From contig JABACO010000024.1 of NCBI GenBank assembly GCA_013339895.1, forward strand, positions 186,001-250,000: 64,000 nt of DNA, written 5' to 3'. The stretch comes from Ephydatia muelleri. Lineage: Eukaryota; Porifera; Demospongiae; Spongillida; Spongillidae. A program made the position numbers and the translations under genes. The notes beneath the pieces are model-generated. The model was given only the letters and a program-made list of their open reading frames with translations, was not told where the DNA came from and did no database searches. Positions 32,880-46,389 of this stretch are shown here, piece after piece; within the stretch, counting starts at the first letter, position 1, and the number at the start of each line of letters is the position of its first letter.

Positions 32880-33365
32880 GGTCCGCATCCTCTGATCGAT
32901 GAGTGTGCTTGCCAGTAAACAACACTCCAGTTGTTCCATCAAACTGACACAGGATGCCTTTCGCCACACCTAATGCTTTACTTGCTCTAGGTATAGCTGG
33001 AGGTGTTTTTTTGGCACTAAGGTGGCTGATCTCATCTTTCAGCAGCCTGTTTAGATGTTTGATATGCAGGTCTGTTGAAATAATATTGCCTTGTCCACCG
33101 CTACTATAAACAAAGCGGCCCCACGCCATCCGTTCTGCATACTGAGATGATGGATGATCGAGCTTCATTACAACGTAACTTTGCAAAAATGGCTGCATAC
33201 TTTCTTAGCTGCATGCAGAAGTTAGTGCAGTTGAATGGTCTTCACTAGACAAGATCACTCTTGATAATCCTTGTAGGTCTTCAACTTCTGCCACTGCCAT
33301 TGCAGCTGAAAGAATGTGAGCTGTTGTCATCAGTTCCATGAACTCTTCAAGGAATTGAAGTCTTT
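32836..33365 (-). pseudogene. DUF6589-family gene relic
   Basis: The minus-strand frame 32836-33198 encodes QYAERMAWGRFVYSSGGQGN, then DLHIKHLNRLLKDEISHL and IPRASKALGVAKGILCQFD. These match the conserved tail of DUF6589 proteins, which are abundant in corals and sponges and have unknown function (W-x-R-F-x(2,3)-G-G-G-N, D-L-x-x-E-H-x-N-x-x-x-K, R-A-x-K-x-L). A second minus-strand piece upstream (33200-33360, LEEFMELMTTAHILSAAMAV) fits the preceding region after a break. It ends tail-to-tail with the RecQ relic. Truncated and broken. Confidence 0.6.
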
Positions 33366-34235
33366 ACGTCTTTAGTCTATACTCATGCGAGTGCTTAGTA
33401 TGGCAACCGATGATCAGTAGCAAAGACTGTGTCTATGGCATTTGAATTATACAATAATAGGTACAGAACATTTGATGTGATTGAGAGTTAAGATTTAAAT
33501 CATTGCATCAGTATGGAGAAATGAGCGGTCACCAAAGTTGGAAAAGTTACATTTTTGTTTTATTTCTGAGGTTCAATCGCATGATTTATGTTGTACAAAG
33601 ACTATATGATTTTTTAGTGAATTATCAGTGATCCGTTTTTCAAGAATAAAGGCTACTAATAATGTACAGCAAAATCCTATACTTGATGATTACTAACTAG
33701 TCCAAGATGATGTAACATAATGACTGTGACCACAAGCACTAATTACGTTTTCTTTGAGAATTTCTAGCACTTTTCCTTTCAGTGCAATGCCATAAAATAT
33801 AAATCATTATGATTTTCAGATTTAATCTATCCAGTGATGCAATCAGGAAATTTTTTTCACTGAAAATGCATAGATGTCCTCTCGATGTATTGGAATTTCT
33901 GGATATGGTGAATGTTTAGTGCATGCAGTTTAATAAAGTATAGTGAGATGTGATGTTCTATATTTATTACAACCCCCTACACATCCACCAAGAATGTATG
34001 GTGAATACAATGTTAATATAAAGTAGGATAGGTAGGGCAAGAATTAGAATTAAGAGCTACATGCACGCTCATGTATGCACATGGCATGCTTATACAACAT
34101 CCACAAACTCATACTTGCCAGCATATCACAAAAGCAATCAAAATCTTTTTCTCTTCCATGCAGTTCAAAGCACCCATGCCACCAGATGAAATGTTGTGGT
34201 GGCTCTACATAGCATTTGTATTGTGTTACTGTTAA
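33366..34235. other. No gene recognised
   Basis: AT-rich sequence without recognisable domain, RNA gene or repeat. It is followed by CA-rich DNA. Confidence 0.45.
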
Positions 34236-34239
34236 GGTT

Positions 34240-34545
34240 GCACATTCGCACACACTCACATTCAGATACATTCATGCATTCACATATACACCCACATTAC
34301 GTACAAACACATATACTGCCTCATATGTGTGAGTTATATATATGTACACACACATGCACACATCCACACACATTCCCACTCCCATGATGTACACATATAC
34401 ACTCACGTGCATACACCCACATGATGTACACAAATACACACTCACGTGCATACACCCACATGATGTGTACACTCACGTGCATGCACTCACATGCACATAC
34501 TTTCACACATTACTTTCACACCCACATAATGTACACATACCGGAT
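34240..34545. repeat. CA-rich imperfect minisatellite
   Basis: Units of about 42 bp built on ACACTCACGTGCATACACCC and ACATGATGTACAC repeat three to four times, with flanking CACACATGCACACAT sequence. Open frames here are repeat by-products. Confidence 0.75.
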
Positions 34546-34562
34546 GTTCGCGAATGAAGGGC

Positions 34563-37500
34563 TGTAAGTGTTCGTAAAATATATATTAATAATGATCAGG
34601 CGCATGCGCAAGTACAACCATGACAACACTAATAATACGTGTTATGCCACATCTCCCTTTCTTGCAAGGGTTGAGTTCCATCCAAATCGTTCAGGGGGAC
34701 GGATCGCTGTCCCTGTCTGTGACCGTGTCATAATTCTATGAGGTTCCTGTGGTTGGTGATCTTGCTCCTGTTCATAGGTATTGGGTTGTTGTGGTTTCTC
34801 CACTTGTTCGGGTTCCTGCTCCAAGGAGTCAGGTTGTTGTGGTTCCTCTGCACCTTGCCTAACAACATTAGGCACAACGTTGAGGTGGTGTCGATTGCGA
34901 CGTGCTAAGCCACCCTGAGTTTCCACAATATATGACCGCGGAGCCCCTGCCTTTCCCACCACTATACCAGGGGTTGGCTTACTCTTGTCTGTTGTGATCC
35001 ACACCTCCGTCTGATCTGGAATATCTGGAAGTTGGTGGACTCTGTGATGCCTGTCATAATTGGACTTTTGGTGGGATTTAAACTCTAAGTCTTGCTCCTG
35101 AAATCGAAGCAAATAAGGCCATTCTGGTTTCAGATGTTCAAGGGTTTGTGGAAGGTTAGTGATGGGCCCTGGTGCTCGAGACAGTGCATCTGCTGTGCCT
35201 GAGAGCTTCCCAGGCACGTGCTGAATAGTAAAAATCGAAGCGTGCTAGCCTCAGCCGAAATCGGAGAATACGTGGTGGTAACGTATCAAGGTGCTTTGAT
35301 CCTAACAGTGGAACTAGCGGCTTGTGATCCGTTTCAATGTGGACTTTAAGTCCAACAATATAACTGGCAACTTGTCACACGCCCAGACAGTAGCCAGTGC
35401 TTCTTTCTCGATTTGTGCGTACCGTTTTTCAGTCTCTGACATCGACCGGGATGCATACGCCACAGGTTTCCATTCCCCATCACTTCTCTGTAGCAATACT
35501 GCCCCCAACCCATGCGATGACGCATCTGCCGAAAGTTTGGTTGGTGCATCTGGGGTATAGAAGGCAAGCACTGTTGGTTTGCAAAGCTCGGCTTTAACCT
35601 GAGCAAAGGCTTCTTCTTGAGCACAACCCCATTGCCAAGTGCGGTTTTTGCTCAAGAGTTCTCGAAGAGGCTGCGTTACCTGTGCTAAGTTAGGTGAAAA
35701 CTTCCCCATTTGGTTTGCCATTCCCAGAAATCGTCTCAATTCCGTGATGTTACTGGGTGAGCTGAGACCTTCAATAGCTGACGTTTTCTCTGGATCTGCT
35801 TGGACGCCATGCTGGTCAATGACATGCCCGAGAAAGAGTAGTTTCCCTTTCTCAAACTCACACTTTTCCCTATTTAGAGTTACTCCAGCATCACGGATTC
35901 TGTTTAAATGCCGCTATGAGTCGAGCGTTATGTTCCTCTTTGTCCCTGCCAAACACTAACACATCGTCCATCTGACACAGGACCCCCTCAAGGCCTGCAA
36001 GGATTTTACTCATTCGCCTCTGGAAGTACTCAGGCGCACTGCAAATCCCGAACGGAAGTTTGTGAAGTAGTAACGACCAAATGGAGTGATGAATGTGGTC
36101 AGAAGCTTGGACCTCTCAGTCAAGGGTATTTGCCAAAATCCGGAATTTGCGTCGAGTTTGCTGAAGATTTTTGCTCCTGCCAACTGTGCTAAGGTTTCAT
36201 CTACTTTTGGAAGAGGGTATACCTCCCGGCAAACATAACGATTTAGGGGTTGGTAGTCCACACATATGCGGATTGCCCCACCCTTCTTGGGAGCGACCAC
36301 CATTCCGGCACACCACGGAGTTGGCTCGTCGACTTTCGAGATGATTCCCAATGACTCCATTCGCTCCAACTCCTGCTTGACCTTGAGACACAATGGTAAA
36401 GGAATGTTCCGGGAGGTAACAAAGCATAGGGCTGTGCCTCTGGTTGCAACTGAATGTCATAAGGGTCACCCATGCTCCCCAGCCCCTGGAATAGTGTAGG
36501 ATATTTTTCCACAATAGTGTGAAGTGAAGCTTCCACCGTTTCCTCTAGCTTTGCCACCAACTTCAGAGCGAGGATAGCTGGTAGTCCCAGCAGGTTGGTT
36601 CTCAGTCCGTTTACTACGTACACCTTCTGCCTGGTAGTTTTCCCTCGATAAAACAGCTCCCCTTCAAACTGACCGATTACCTTTAAAAGAGTGCGTGCAG
36701 GACCGTACAGCATCTTCTTGGGTCTGTCTAGTTTAAGCCCTTTCAAGCTCTGAAAGCCGCATCCGAAATTGCTGTTACCTCAGCTCCAGTATCTATTTTG
36801 AACTCCAACGTTTGATTCGCCAGCTTTAACTTCACTCTCCAGGTTTCAGGACTGTTTTGTGTAAGTGTGTCTAAGAATGCACTGTCAAGGTTACTCTCAT
36901 CCGGTTGTAACTCCGCCACTGTCTTTGATAGGCACTGTGAGCCATAGTGTCCTCGTCCGCTTGCATTTATGACACACAGACTCCTTGGCAGGGCAAGTAT
37001 ACCAAGGATGCTGGCCTTTCCCGCATTTGACACACTGCTTAGGTGTTTGTTTTGGTTTTGCAGAAGAAACACCTGCTGGTTTTGTCTTGGTGCCTTGGCC
37101 CCTAAGGAAGTCCATTGAGCTGTTTTCCCCCTTGAAAGAAGAGCCGCTTTCTGCCTCCTTGAGCACCTGTTGTTGTGTGTGGACCGCCTCTCTCTGCCGG
37201 ATCATGGTCTTTGCTTTCTCTAAAGTGAGATCCGGATTTAGTTGAAGTCTTTCTGAGAGGGCTAGATCCCTAATACCGACAACAAGACGGTCACGGATCA
37301 TTTCAGAGGTAAGCTGCCCGTATGAACACCGCTCTGCCAAAGAATATAGCTCCGTGATGTACTGGTCGCCGGACTCACCTTCCAGCTGGTCACGTCTGTT
37401 GAAGCGCGCCCGCTCGAAGATGACATTGTGTCGAACATGGAAATACTCATCCAGTTTTTCCACTACTTTCTTGTAGCTTTCCTCTCCTCGTCCGTGATAA

Positions 37501-37817
37501 CCCGTGGACACAAGAACCACTTCTGCCTCCTCGCCCATAGAATATAATAACATACTGACTTGCTTTGAGTCGGATTGTGTGTCGAGGGACGAGGCGATAC
37601 GGAACTGTTCGAACCGCCGTTTCCAGCGGGTCCAGTCGTCGGGGTTCTTGAGAGTCGAACGCTTCCGGAGGTTGCAACCGAATATCTGCCATGTCCAACC
37701 GTGGGTTTCAGAGAACCGCTGCCACCATGTAAGGTGTTCGTAAAATATATATTAATAATGATCAGGCGCATGCGCAAGTACAACCATGACAACACTAATA
37801 ATACGTGTTATGCCACA
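34563..37817 (-). mobile_element. Small Ty3/Gypsy LTR element, copy A
   Basis: LTRs of 89-90 bp (34563-34651 and 37728-37817) start TGTAAG and end GCCACA in plus orientation. The internal part runs on the minus strand: gag, two zinc knuckles, an aspartic protease (FKIDTGAEVTAIS), RT and RNase H, then a Q/E/P-rich tail. It is broken roughly eight times in this copy. The same element at 52604-55856 is nearly whole, so most breaks here are probably sequence errors near the contig end. Confidence 0.9.
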
Positions 37818-38268
37818 AAGGCAAAGGTTTTAATTGGTACGGGACTAACTGTTGACCGGATCGAGATTTTGAAAACTAACATGGACCGCTAGGCAAATGT
37901 TTGTCAACAAGTTTGTATGTTTATTTAATTACAGAAAAAAATTAACCTAGAATACGCAATTAACCAGCGTGCTCTAGATCCCTTCTTCTACGATTTCATC
38001 TGACCTAGAAAACATTTATTTTCACCACGGAAAAGCTCGCAAACCTTCAGTTCGTTGCACCAACGTATGCGCAATGCATACGCGACAAGAGGATGGCCGT
38101 TCCCAGGCCGAGCTATGAGGTCATCCACGTGATGAATTGCAGTCGTTAAGCCGATCGCTCACGTTGTAACTGACGTACGTGCCTCTAGGCCCCAACCTAA
38201 TACTCCGGGCGTAGCTGCCCGCACGTGATGCAACCCACCTGGCAGTTAAATAATCATGCCAGCTTCAG
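37818..38268. other. No gene recognised
   Basis: This is unique sequence between the Gypsy element and the left end of the second hAT element, with several CACGTG and TACGTA palindromes. It matches 55862-56306 in copy B. Confidence 0.5.
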
Positions 38269-38409
<141 letters not shown>

Positions 38410-39409
38410 NNNNNNNNNNNNNNNNNNNNNNNNNNNNNNNNNNNNNNNNNNNNNNNNNNNNNNNNNNNNNNNNNNNNNNNNNNNNNNNNNNNNNNNNNNN
38501 NNNNNNNNNNNNNNNNNNNNNNNNNNNNNNNNNNNNNNNNNNNNNNNNNNNNNNNNNNNNNNNNNNNNNNNNNNNNNNNNNNNNNNNNNNNNNNNNNNNN
38601 NNNNNNNNNNNNNNNNNNNNNNNNNNNNNNNNNNNNNNNNNNNNNNNNNNNNNNNNNNNNNNNNNNNNNNNNNNNNNNNNNNNNNNNNNNNNNNNNNNNN
38701 NNNNNNNNNNNNNNNNNNNNNNNNNNNNNNNNNNNNNNNNNNNNNNNNNNNNNNNNNNNNNNNNNNNNNNNNNNNNNNNNNNNNNNNNNNNNNNNNNNNN
38801 NNNNNNNNNNNNNNNNNNNNNNNNNNNNNNNNNNNNNNNNNNNNNNNNNNNNNNNNNNNNNNNNNNNNNNNNNNNNNNNNNNNNNNNNNNNNNNNNNNNN
38901 NNNNNNNNNNNNNNNNNNNNNNNNNNNNNNNNNNNNNNNNNNNNNNNNNNNNNNNNNNNNNNNNNNNNNNNNNNNNNNNNNNNNNNNNNNNNNNNNNNNN
39001 NNNNNNNNNNNNNNNNNNNNNNNNNNNNNNNNNNNNNNNNNNNNNNNNNNNNNNNNNNNNNNNNNNNNNNNNNNNNNNNNNNNNNNNNNNNNNNNNNNNN
39101 NNNNNNNNNNNNNNNNNNNNNNNNNNNNNNNNNNNNNNNNNNNNNNNNNNNNNNNNNNNNNNNNNNNNNNNNNNNNNNNNNNNNNNNNNNNNNNNNNNNN
39201 NNNNNNNNNNNNNNNNNNNNNNNNNNNNNNNNNNNNNNNNNNNNNNNNNNNNNNNNNNNNNNNNNNNNNNNNNNNNNNNNNNNNNNNNNNNNNNNNNNNN
39301 NNNNNNNNNNNNNNNNNNNNNNNNNNNNNNNNNNNNNNNNNNNNNNNNNNNNNNNNNNNNNNNNNNNNNNNNNNNNNNNNNNNNNNNNNNNNNNNNNNNN
39401 NNNNNNNNN
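38410..39409. other. Assembly gap of exactly 1000 N
   Basis: The round length indicates a placeholder for a scaffold join rather than a measured distance. Confidence 0.99.
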
Positions 39410-39754
39410 AGCGGTACACGTACTTCCATAACAGCTTCCACTACCACATGCATACTTGCTTCACAATGCTTCCACACTTGTAATGTACATGTACTACTCA
39501 TGGGAGAGCTGGTGGATAGATGGACTATCATAAAGAAGGTAAGGGGAGGAGGTGGGGAGACTGACGAGAACTGTATGGGCCCCACTTTGCCCTTAGTCCA
39601 GGCCTCACATACTGTACACATAACAGTACAATACAATTCCACTCTACGCGTACAGCATGATTAACACACCTGGAGCAAAAGGCATTGATTGAACTGAACT
39701 AAAACCCACGTGAAAAATTTGCAACCCAAAAGAATCATGTTTTATTTTCATTAC

Positions 39755-39851
39755 CTTTGTAGTATGATTGACATTAGTTCCAGCTTCAATGAGTGTCTTC
39801 ACTATTTCAAAATGTCCATTCTGACTTGCAGCACCAAGTGGACCAACCACC
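39755..39851 (-). pseudogene. Ankyrin-repeat exon, copy B of 21704-21802
   Basis: It is the same exon but 97 nt instead of 99: two bases (TC) are missing near 39843, which breaks the frame at WSPL. This lies 430 bp from the contig start, so an uncorrected sequence error is more likely than a real mutation. Confidence 0.7.
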
Positions 39852-40251
39852 CTGCAATACAAATCCCATGATTACCACAGGTTTTTTTTTATATCATTTC
39901 ATTAAAGTAACCTATATGACAGGATGTTGTTTTGCAATAATACATGAATGCTATATAAACTTTTCAATTCATGCACACACGTAATCAGTTGGCCAATGGG
40001 AATGCATCTGTAGGACAAAGGACAGCGTGATGGCACATTCAGTGTAGGCTTAAAAACAATGCTATCATTATAGCATGTGATGAAAGAATGGGGAGGTGCC
40101 TCCAAATTGTGTGAGGTCACTATATCACTGCCACAATTTTGCCACTGAATAAGACATGCTGTGTGGCTTTGGTGAAATGAGCATAGAGATGAACTGTATG
40201 TATTGATCACAGGCTATGATATCATTCACATGTAGGTATGTGTGTACTGAC

Positions 40252-40347
40252 CTTATTGGCCTGATTGAAATTAGCCCCAGCTTTAATTAGTTCTACTACA
40301 TCAAGATGGCCATTAAAACTTGATGTGAACAATGGACTCGAACTCTT
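40252..40347 (-). CDS. Ankyrin-repeat exon, copy B of 22203-22301
   Basis: It is the same splice sites and frame, but 96 nt rather than 99, with a net in-frame loss in the VVKILIKAG segment (TAGTTCTACTACATC in place of TAGTATCTTCACTACATC). Confidence 0.65.
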
Positions 40348-40726
40348 CTGCAATACAAACCAAGAGAGGCGAGAGTTGAAACATTACATATTACAGATGT
40401 ACAAAGGGTGGTAAAATGTACATTGAAAATGAATATTCCCGTCACCCACAGCAAGGCCATGCTCTCAGGGAGACAACTGATACGTCACCCAATGCAGGGC
40501 TGGATGTACCAGACATCTGACTGGATATCACATGTTGTGCATGACCCTGTAGTGATGACCTTTGTGATCACATAATATATATTGATGTACTTTTGGTACT
40601 GTTGAAAAGTCATTCCACTCAAGTGTGATGGGACCATGATAGAGACTAGAAAACTGCCGACACATTTAGAGGTGTGCAGCCTCCAATGGAGTTTAGCAAC
40701 AAAGACGATGGACTGGACACACCTAC

Positions 40727-40828
40727 CTCATCCGTTACATTCATGTCCACGTGACCCTCGGTCACTAGTCTCCTCACAGTGGCTATGTCTCCATCATGTG
40801 CAGCCGAGAGCAGTAGTGTTGTTGCTGC
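40727..40828 (-). CDS. Ankyrin-repeat exon, copy B of 22684-22785
   Basis: 102 nt, identical in sequence and splice sites to copy A. It probably represents the same physical exon. Confidence 0.7.
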
Positions 40829-41003
40829 CTGCATGTGTGGAACCAATAATGTCCCTAATAAGTACAGTGTAGATCAAATCCAACATGTGATATGCCCTCA
40901 CATGTCTGTTACACACTACACAATACACATGTAGTATTGGGTTGTATGATGCAATCGGGAGCAGGTGAGAATAATAGATTTTGATTCAAAGCTAATATTA
41001 CAC

Positions 41004-43036
41004 TGGTAGCAGAGAATGGCAATCTTCGACTCACACAAGTCATCCTAAGCTTTTGCATCGGGAAATGTCCGGGTTTACGCGTTTTCGACATTTGTAGTGA
41101 TGCCAACTGCTGGGATTGAGAAGGTGAGGGCTGTGAAGTTGCCAACTCTTTTTAGAGGGAGAGGCGATCGCCATTGTGGCTTGACCTCAGTGATGACAAA
41201 GAAAGAACTATGGTATTGTCAAAGAAAGCTCACCGCAGCCATGGTATCAACTAGTTTCACTACGCTAGAGCAGTTCCATCAAAGAAAGTTTGTTCCGGGT
41301 GAAGCGTTGTCTCTTTTCCTTCACAAACTAAAACAACTTTTGGATCAAGCAATGCCAAAGCTCGAAGCTCGTGCTCGCAAGCAAATATTGTTGCACAGAT
41401 TCCTATCTGGCTTGCCTAATGCAGTTAGCAGACAGCTTAATGCTACGGGAGATGCTAAAGAATTGACGTCTACACTTGAACTGCTGATGTCATTGGAAGA
41501 GGAACATACCAGTTGCGAGTGTGTCTCAGTCTCAGCGTGATTGCATGTAGCAGAACTTCGAGGCAGGTCCTGCCATTACAGAGCAAGTAGCAGCACTGAA
41601 ACATCAAAATGCAGTTGGAAGCAGGCACAGTGTTGAGCACACAAGGTATGTCCAGTGTTTCCAATGCGGAAAATTTGGGCACATTCGTCATTACTGCCGT
41701 AGCAGATTCAATCAGGGAACCCCAATGGGATGATTGCAGGGGGCAACAGACATTCCGCACAACAGTAAGCCTACCAGAATGTGTCATTGTAGCTTCAATT
41801 AGGAGTGAGGTGTCGATAATGAAAGGTAAAATAGCTGACGTATCTACTGAAATAAAGTTCGACTCTGGTTCATCTGTCTCACTCATACGTCAGGAAATAG
41901 TTTTAGGTCTAAAGGAATAACCAGAACACTGCCACCACTGAAGCTAAAATTAGTGACAGCCAGCGGAGAGTCACTGCCAATAGTGGACTATGTTGAAGCT
42001 ACTGTGGTGTTGGGAAACACTGAGATGAAGCACTACTTTGTTGTGGTTAAAGACCTTATCACTCCTGTCATCCTAGGAGTAGATTTTCTACAGGATAAAG
42101 GTCTTGTTTTAGACTTCACAACGACCCCAGTGACAGTCACTTCAAGAATTGAAAGGAGTACCCAGAACCAACAAAAGATTCCATTAGAGTTAGCACCCGC
42201 CCTCGAAGCTGAGAAGCAAAGGAGATCACAATTCTGTGCTGCTCTATCGGGGGTAGACGACAATAGTGAAATAATTGAGGGGTGTACCATCCCCACATTT
42301 GATGACCATGCAAATGTTCAACTTCCAGAGTTCATTAAACCTTGCTTCAACTCTACAGTACAAGAGTTCAAAGATCTATTCATCATGACACCTGGTACAA
42401 GTAACATCACATGCTGCAAAATCACCACGAATGGACCACCAGTTAAAGTTCCACCTCGAAGAATTCCGGCATACTTTAGAACAGAAGTTGAAAGCCAGAT
42501 TCTGCACATGCTCCAGAAGGGAATCATAGTAGAGAGTAGCAGTTTATGGATGGCACCAGCTGTCTATGTGAGGAAGAAATCTGGGGAATTATGTCTCTGC
42601 ATGGATTATAGGGACTGTATAAACGAACCCACAAAGATGCTTATCCAGTGCCTCTTGCGGATGAAGTCCAGGATCGCCTTTCTGGTTCAGTGATCATTAG
42701 CAACTTAGACCTGCAGAGTGGCACTGGCAAGTTCCAGTACATTGTGTAGACCACGAGAAAACTGCTTTCTGCCCAGGTCCAGGGATGGGATTGTTTCAGT
42801 TTACCAGGATGCCTTTTGGGTTAAGTGGAGCCCCAAGCTCATTTCAAAGCCTAATGAATATCATCATGCGAGGTCTTCCGTTTGTCTCAACTTACATTGA
42901 TGATGTTTTAATTCACTCTGAAAGTGAGGAGTTACATCAAGTTCACTTACAGGAGGCATTCAAACGACTGAGACAAGCTGGATTAACCGATTATACGCGG
43001 AAGACGCCCTGGCCATGTATAGCACGACATTGCCAG
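41004..43036 (+). mobile_element. Ty3/Gypsy gag-protease-RT fossil, copy B
   Basis: It has the same parts as 22957-24990: TGGTAGCAGAG primer site, gag, zinc knuckle, DSGSS protease and RT. It is more broken than copy A in the gag part, near the contig start, and almost identical to it from the protease on. Confidence 0.85.
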
Positions 43037-45180
43037 TGCCAGTGGTTATGATAATGGTGTATAGACAGCCGCAAACGAGTGATCGTTACCATACAACAGG
43101 GTCTGTGCCAAAGTTAAATAGCTATATCTTACAGTCTTCATGTAGGGGAGGGATGCAGCGCGTGATAACGTCTTCGAACCTGACACTGCACACTCAGCGC
43201 ACATACACGCGGGCTATCAACACATTACTACATAAGTACATTCAGCGTTGCTACCAACATATCCTAAGTACACTCAGCGTACAACCATGTATGCACCCAC
43301 ACACAACACTAATTCCACTCAGCGTACAGCTCGTAGCTACATACATATACATGTATAGCTCTTTCAGGGACAATATATACTAATGATATCTCTGGCTCAA
43401 AAGTGTTGTGTCGATCCCAACCGCTGCAAAGCGAAACCTGGCAAGATCCCACAATAAAAAAATGCCACGCAATGCGGTACAGTACGGACGTATTCTGATA
43501 ACGGGCACACACGGAGACAGAGAGACACAAGCAGACGCACAGAAAGAAGCACACACATGTACATAGACACACACATACACACATGCATACTCATATAGCT
43601 AGACATACACACACAACATGTGCATGGCAATGGATGGGTAGAGTGGGGTCAAAATAGGGAATTGCATAGAGGAATGGTCGGACCTTTGAATAATAGAGTG
43701 GATTTTTACCACATGCAGTTTAATACACGCACACACAAACACACACACACACACACACACACACCACACACACACACAGAAATACACATAACCACCAAAC
43801 AAAGGCTCATTTCTTTCCATTGTACAATGGCCACGGACTTACACAAAGATGAAACTACCACATGGAATAAGCATGGAATAGGACATCTTTTGCTAACCTC
43901 GGATGACGTACTGGTCTTTAGCAGCTACATATACGTAAATCAAGCTCTTAAAACACAGATATCTCACAAATAGCTGATATTTTAGACACTCGCCATACAA
44001 CAGTTTAGGGCCCAGCTGAGTCTAGATTGCGCATGTAGTAACTATCGATCGCTATTGCGTTCGATCTGGCTCAGTTGGTTAGCTCCAATAGAGCTCAAAC
44101 TCAGAGTGACAAAGTTTTATTCTTCTAATCCTATAACATAGTGCGGCCATTTATCCGTGAGATTGATATGTAATACCCATCGTTATTTTATTGGTGTTAC
44201 GTGTACCTGTAGCGATAAGCGTGAAGTTGCACCCGTACATTTGCACTAACACTGCATGGCACGTAATGAGAGCCATTGCCGTATCTCACCAAACAGTTTG
44301 CGCGGTGTGTTTTTGTTATCCCAAGCGTCGTATGCCGCTGCTGTGCTATTTGGTGCGCATCCTATTTAGCATTCATTGGCTGTACATGTAATCGGTCGTA
44401 TTGCACGCTACGGCTACACTAGACGTGCATCAATGTACGGTAAGTGAGATGCTGTGAGATGTAAGTGTACACCGCAAGAAAGGAGAAGATGAGCCAATTC
44501 TGTGTATTTTGCGGTGGAGGTTGGGCTCGGCACCACGCGCATGCGCATTCACTGCACAGTATAATAGTAATTTCACTCTCTTTTCAGTTTTTCGCGGCGT
44601 AAAAATTGCTAAAAAATTGTTTTTCTTTCTCAAAATACATAAGTAACAGGCTCGACTTTAGAGTGGCTAATTTGTTGCTTTAATTAGCCCGATTAATAAT
44701 TTTTATGTAAAAAGATGTGAACAAATTCGACCAAACCAACATTCTTAGTTTCAAAATAACAGAGTTTTATCTACAACCAAGTTATTGCTGTTCAACATGT
44801 CCTACTCATTCCTGGACACCCTGTATGCATGCACATTAATTGAGACCAGAGATCTGCATTGCATTCATTGTGCAATGGGATTAACTAGGTAACTTTCGTG
44901 TAATTATCTCGCCACTGACGCAGTAAAAATGTATACGGTCCACAGCTTTTTGAGGACATCATAATAGTACTCTTCAACCTCTCCGCGCCCCCCCCCCCCC
45001 CTCGCCCCTCCCACTTTTCCCCTCTTCTTACGTGCCCATAAATCCTGTGCTTGCTAGTTGCATAGCTATGATGGGTAAGCATCGGCCTTAGCCCATGCAT
45101 GAGGACTGCTTTATTTTAGCCTCTCTGGACTACATCGCTTCCATTACACACCGACTCCGATGCTACTCGAGGGACACGCT
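43037..45180. other. Copy B of the non-coding stretch 24991-27134
   Basis: Near-identical to copy A, including the CA tract (43727-43780, here interrupted by CCA) and the C run near 44988. No gene is recognised. Confidence 0.5.
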
Positions 45181-45251
45181 CACTTATCTGTTACACGACC
45201 CTCGGTCTGTACGGTGGCTTTATCTCAATCACGTGCAGCCCGGGTCAGTTG
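45181..45251 (-). pseudogene. Degenerate ankyrin exon, copy B
   Basis: Same sequence as 27135-27205. Confidence 0.5.
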
Positions 45252-45780
45252 TCCACACATAAGCACATTACACGCAAATCAACAGTAGTCACTTACTTGC
45301 TCCATGCCTCAACAGAACCCTAGCTAGATATTATCTACGACACACGGATATTTTTGCCAACTGCCAAAATAGGTGTTTGCGTAGGAGGAAACTGGTGATC
45401 TAAATTCCGTTGACCATATTTTGGATTAGTCTCGTACCCAGACCCACACTCGCAGCAGCGGATGGATAGCACCACCACTACGCGAGAAATGGGCCTGGTA
45501 AACTGGTTGTACGTACGCGCTATTCCAATATGATTATAGTATTTCATTGGGCAGTTTACAGTACGATGGCTGTGTCGAACCTGGAGCTCGACTGTGCGAT
45601 AATGTGTTTCACTGTGCTTCCCTACGCGTTCGATTACCACTACAAACGCGCGTTGGAAGTATCGTGGTGGTCGTTTCACCCTTGACTTCATTGCATTAAT
45701 GAAAGATCAAGTAAGTATTAAGGAAGTTTGAAATTCTTTGCATTGTAGAAACTGTCTTTTAGGCTGCAGCTCTGAATTCA

Positions 45781-46381
45781 AAAGGCATGTTAATTGCTTA
45801 TCGTAGGAGCGAAAATAGCGATCCTGACCAGCGGGGAAAAGTTCTAAGAGGAGAAATGCAAATTGTGTTTATTGGCCCAAACTTCTCATGTTGAATCTGA
45901 CGTGGAGGGATATGCTCATTTATTAGCGAAACTTATTTGTCTTTGTTGTAGACTAGGTACACTGTGTTTCTAAATGGTGAGCTCGTCTCATTTAAGTAGT
46001 ACAACAATAATTTATTTATGTATCTCAGTTCTAGGGGTGACTTCTTCACAACCGAATTTTGCAACCTTGGAGAGGTTCGCAGCTTAATTCCTCCACATGT
46101 GCACATCATGGGAATGACAGCAACTGGTACACGTGACACAAGAGACAGGGTGATAGCTGCACTTGGTCTCATTAACCCCGTTATTATTTCCACATCACAA
46201 AACAAGTCTAACAGTTCATATACTGTTTGGCAGAAATATGCATTGAAGTGGCTCTCACTCCATTGGTCTTGAAGCTGAAAACTTAAAGACGTAAACTGCA
46301 ATGAGTGATAATCTTCTGCAGAAAGCACGAGGAATGCTCACAACTGTACCATTTTTTTCTTTCATTGATGAAGAAAGAGTT
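45781..46381 (+). pseudogene. RecQ-like helicase relic, first part, copy B
   Basis: Same as 27735-28335, including the TAG in the DEAH-box region and the GLINPVIIS and IIFCRKHEECSQLYH segments. The dead state is therefore supported by both contigs. Confidence 0.8.
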
Positions 46382-46389
46382 CACAGAAC

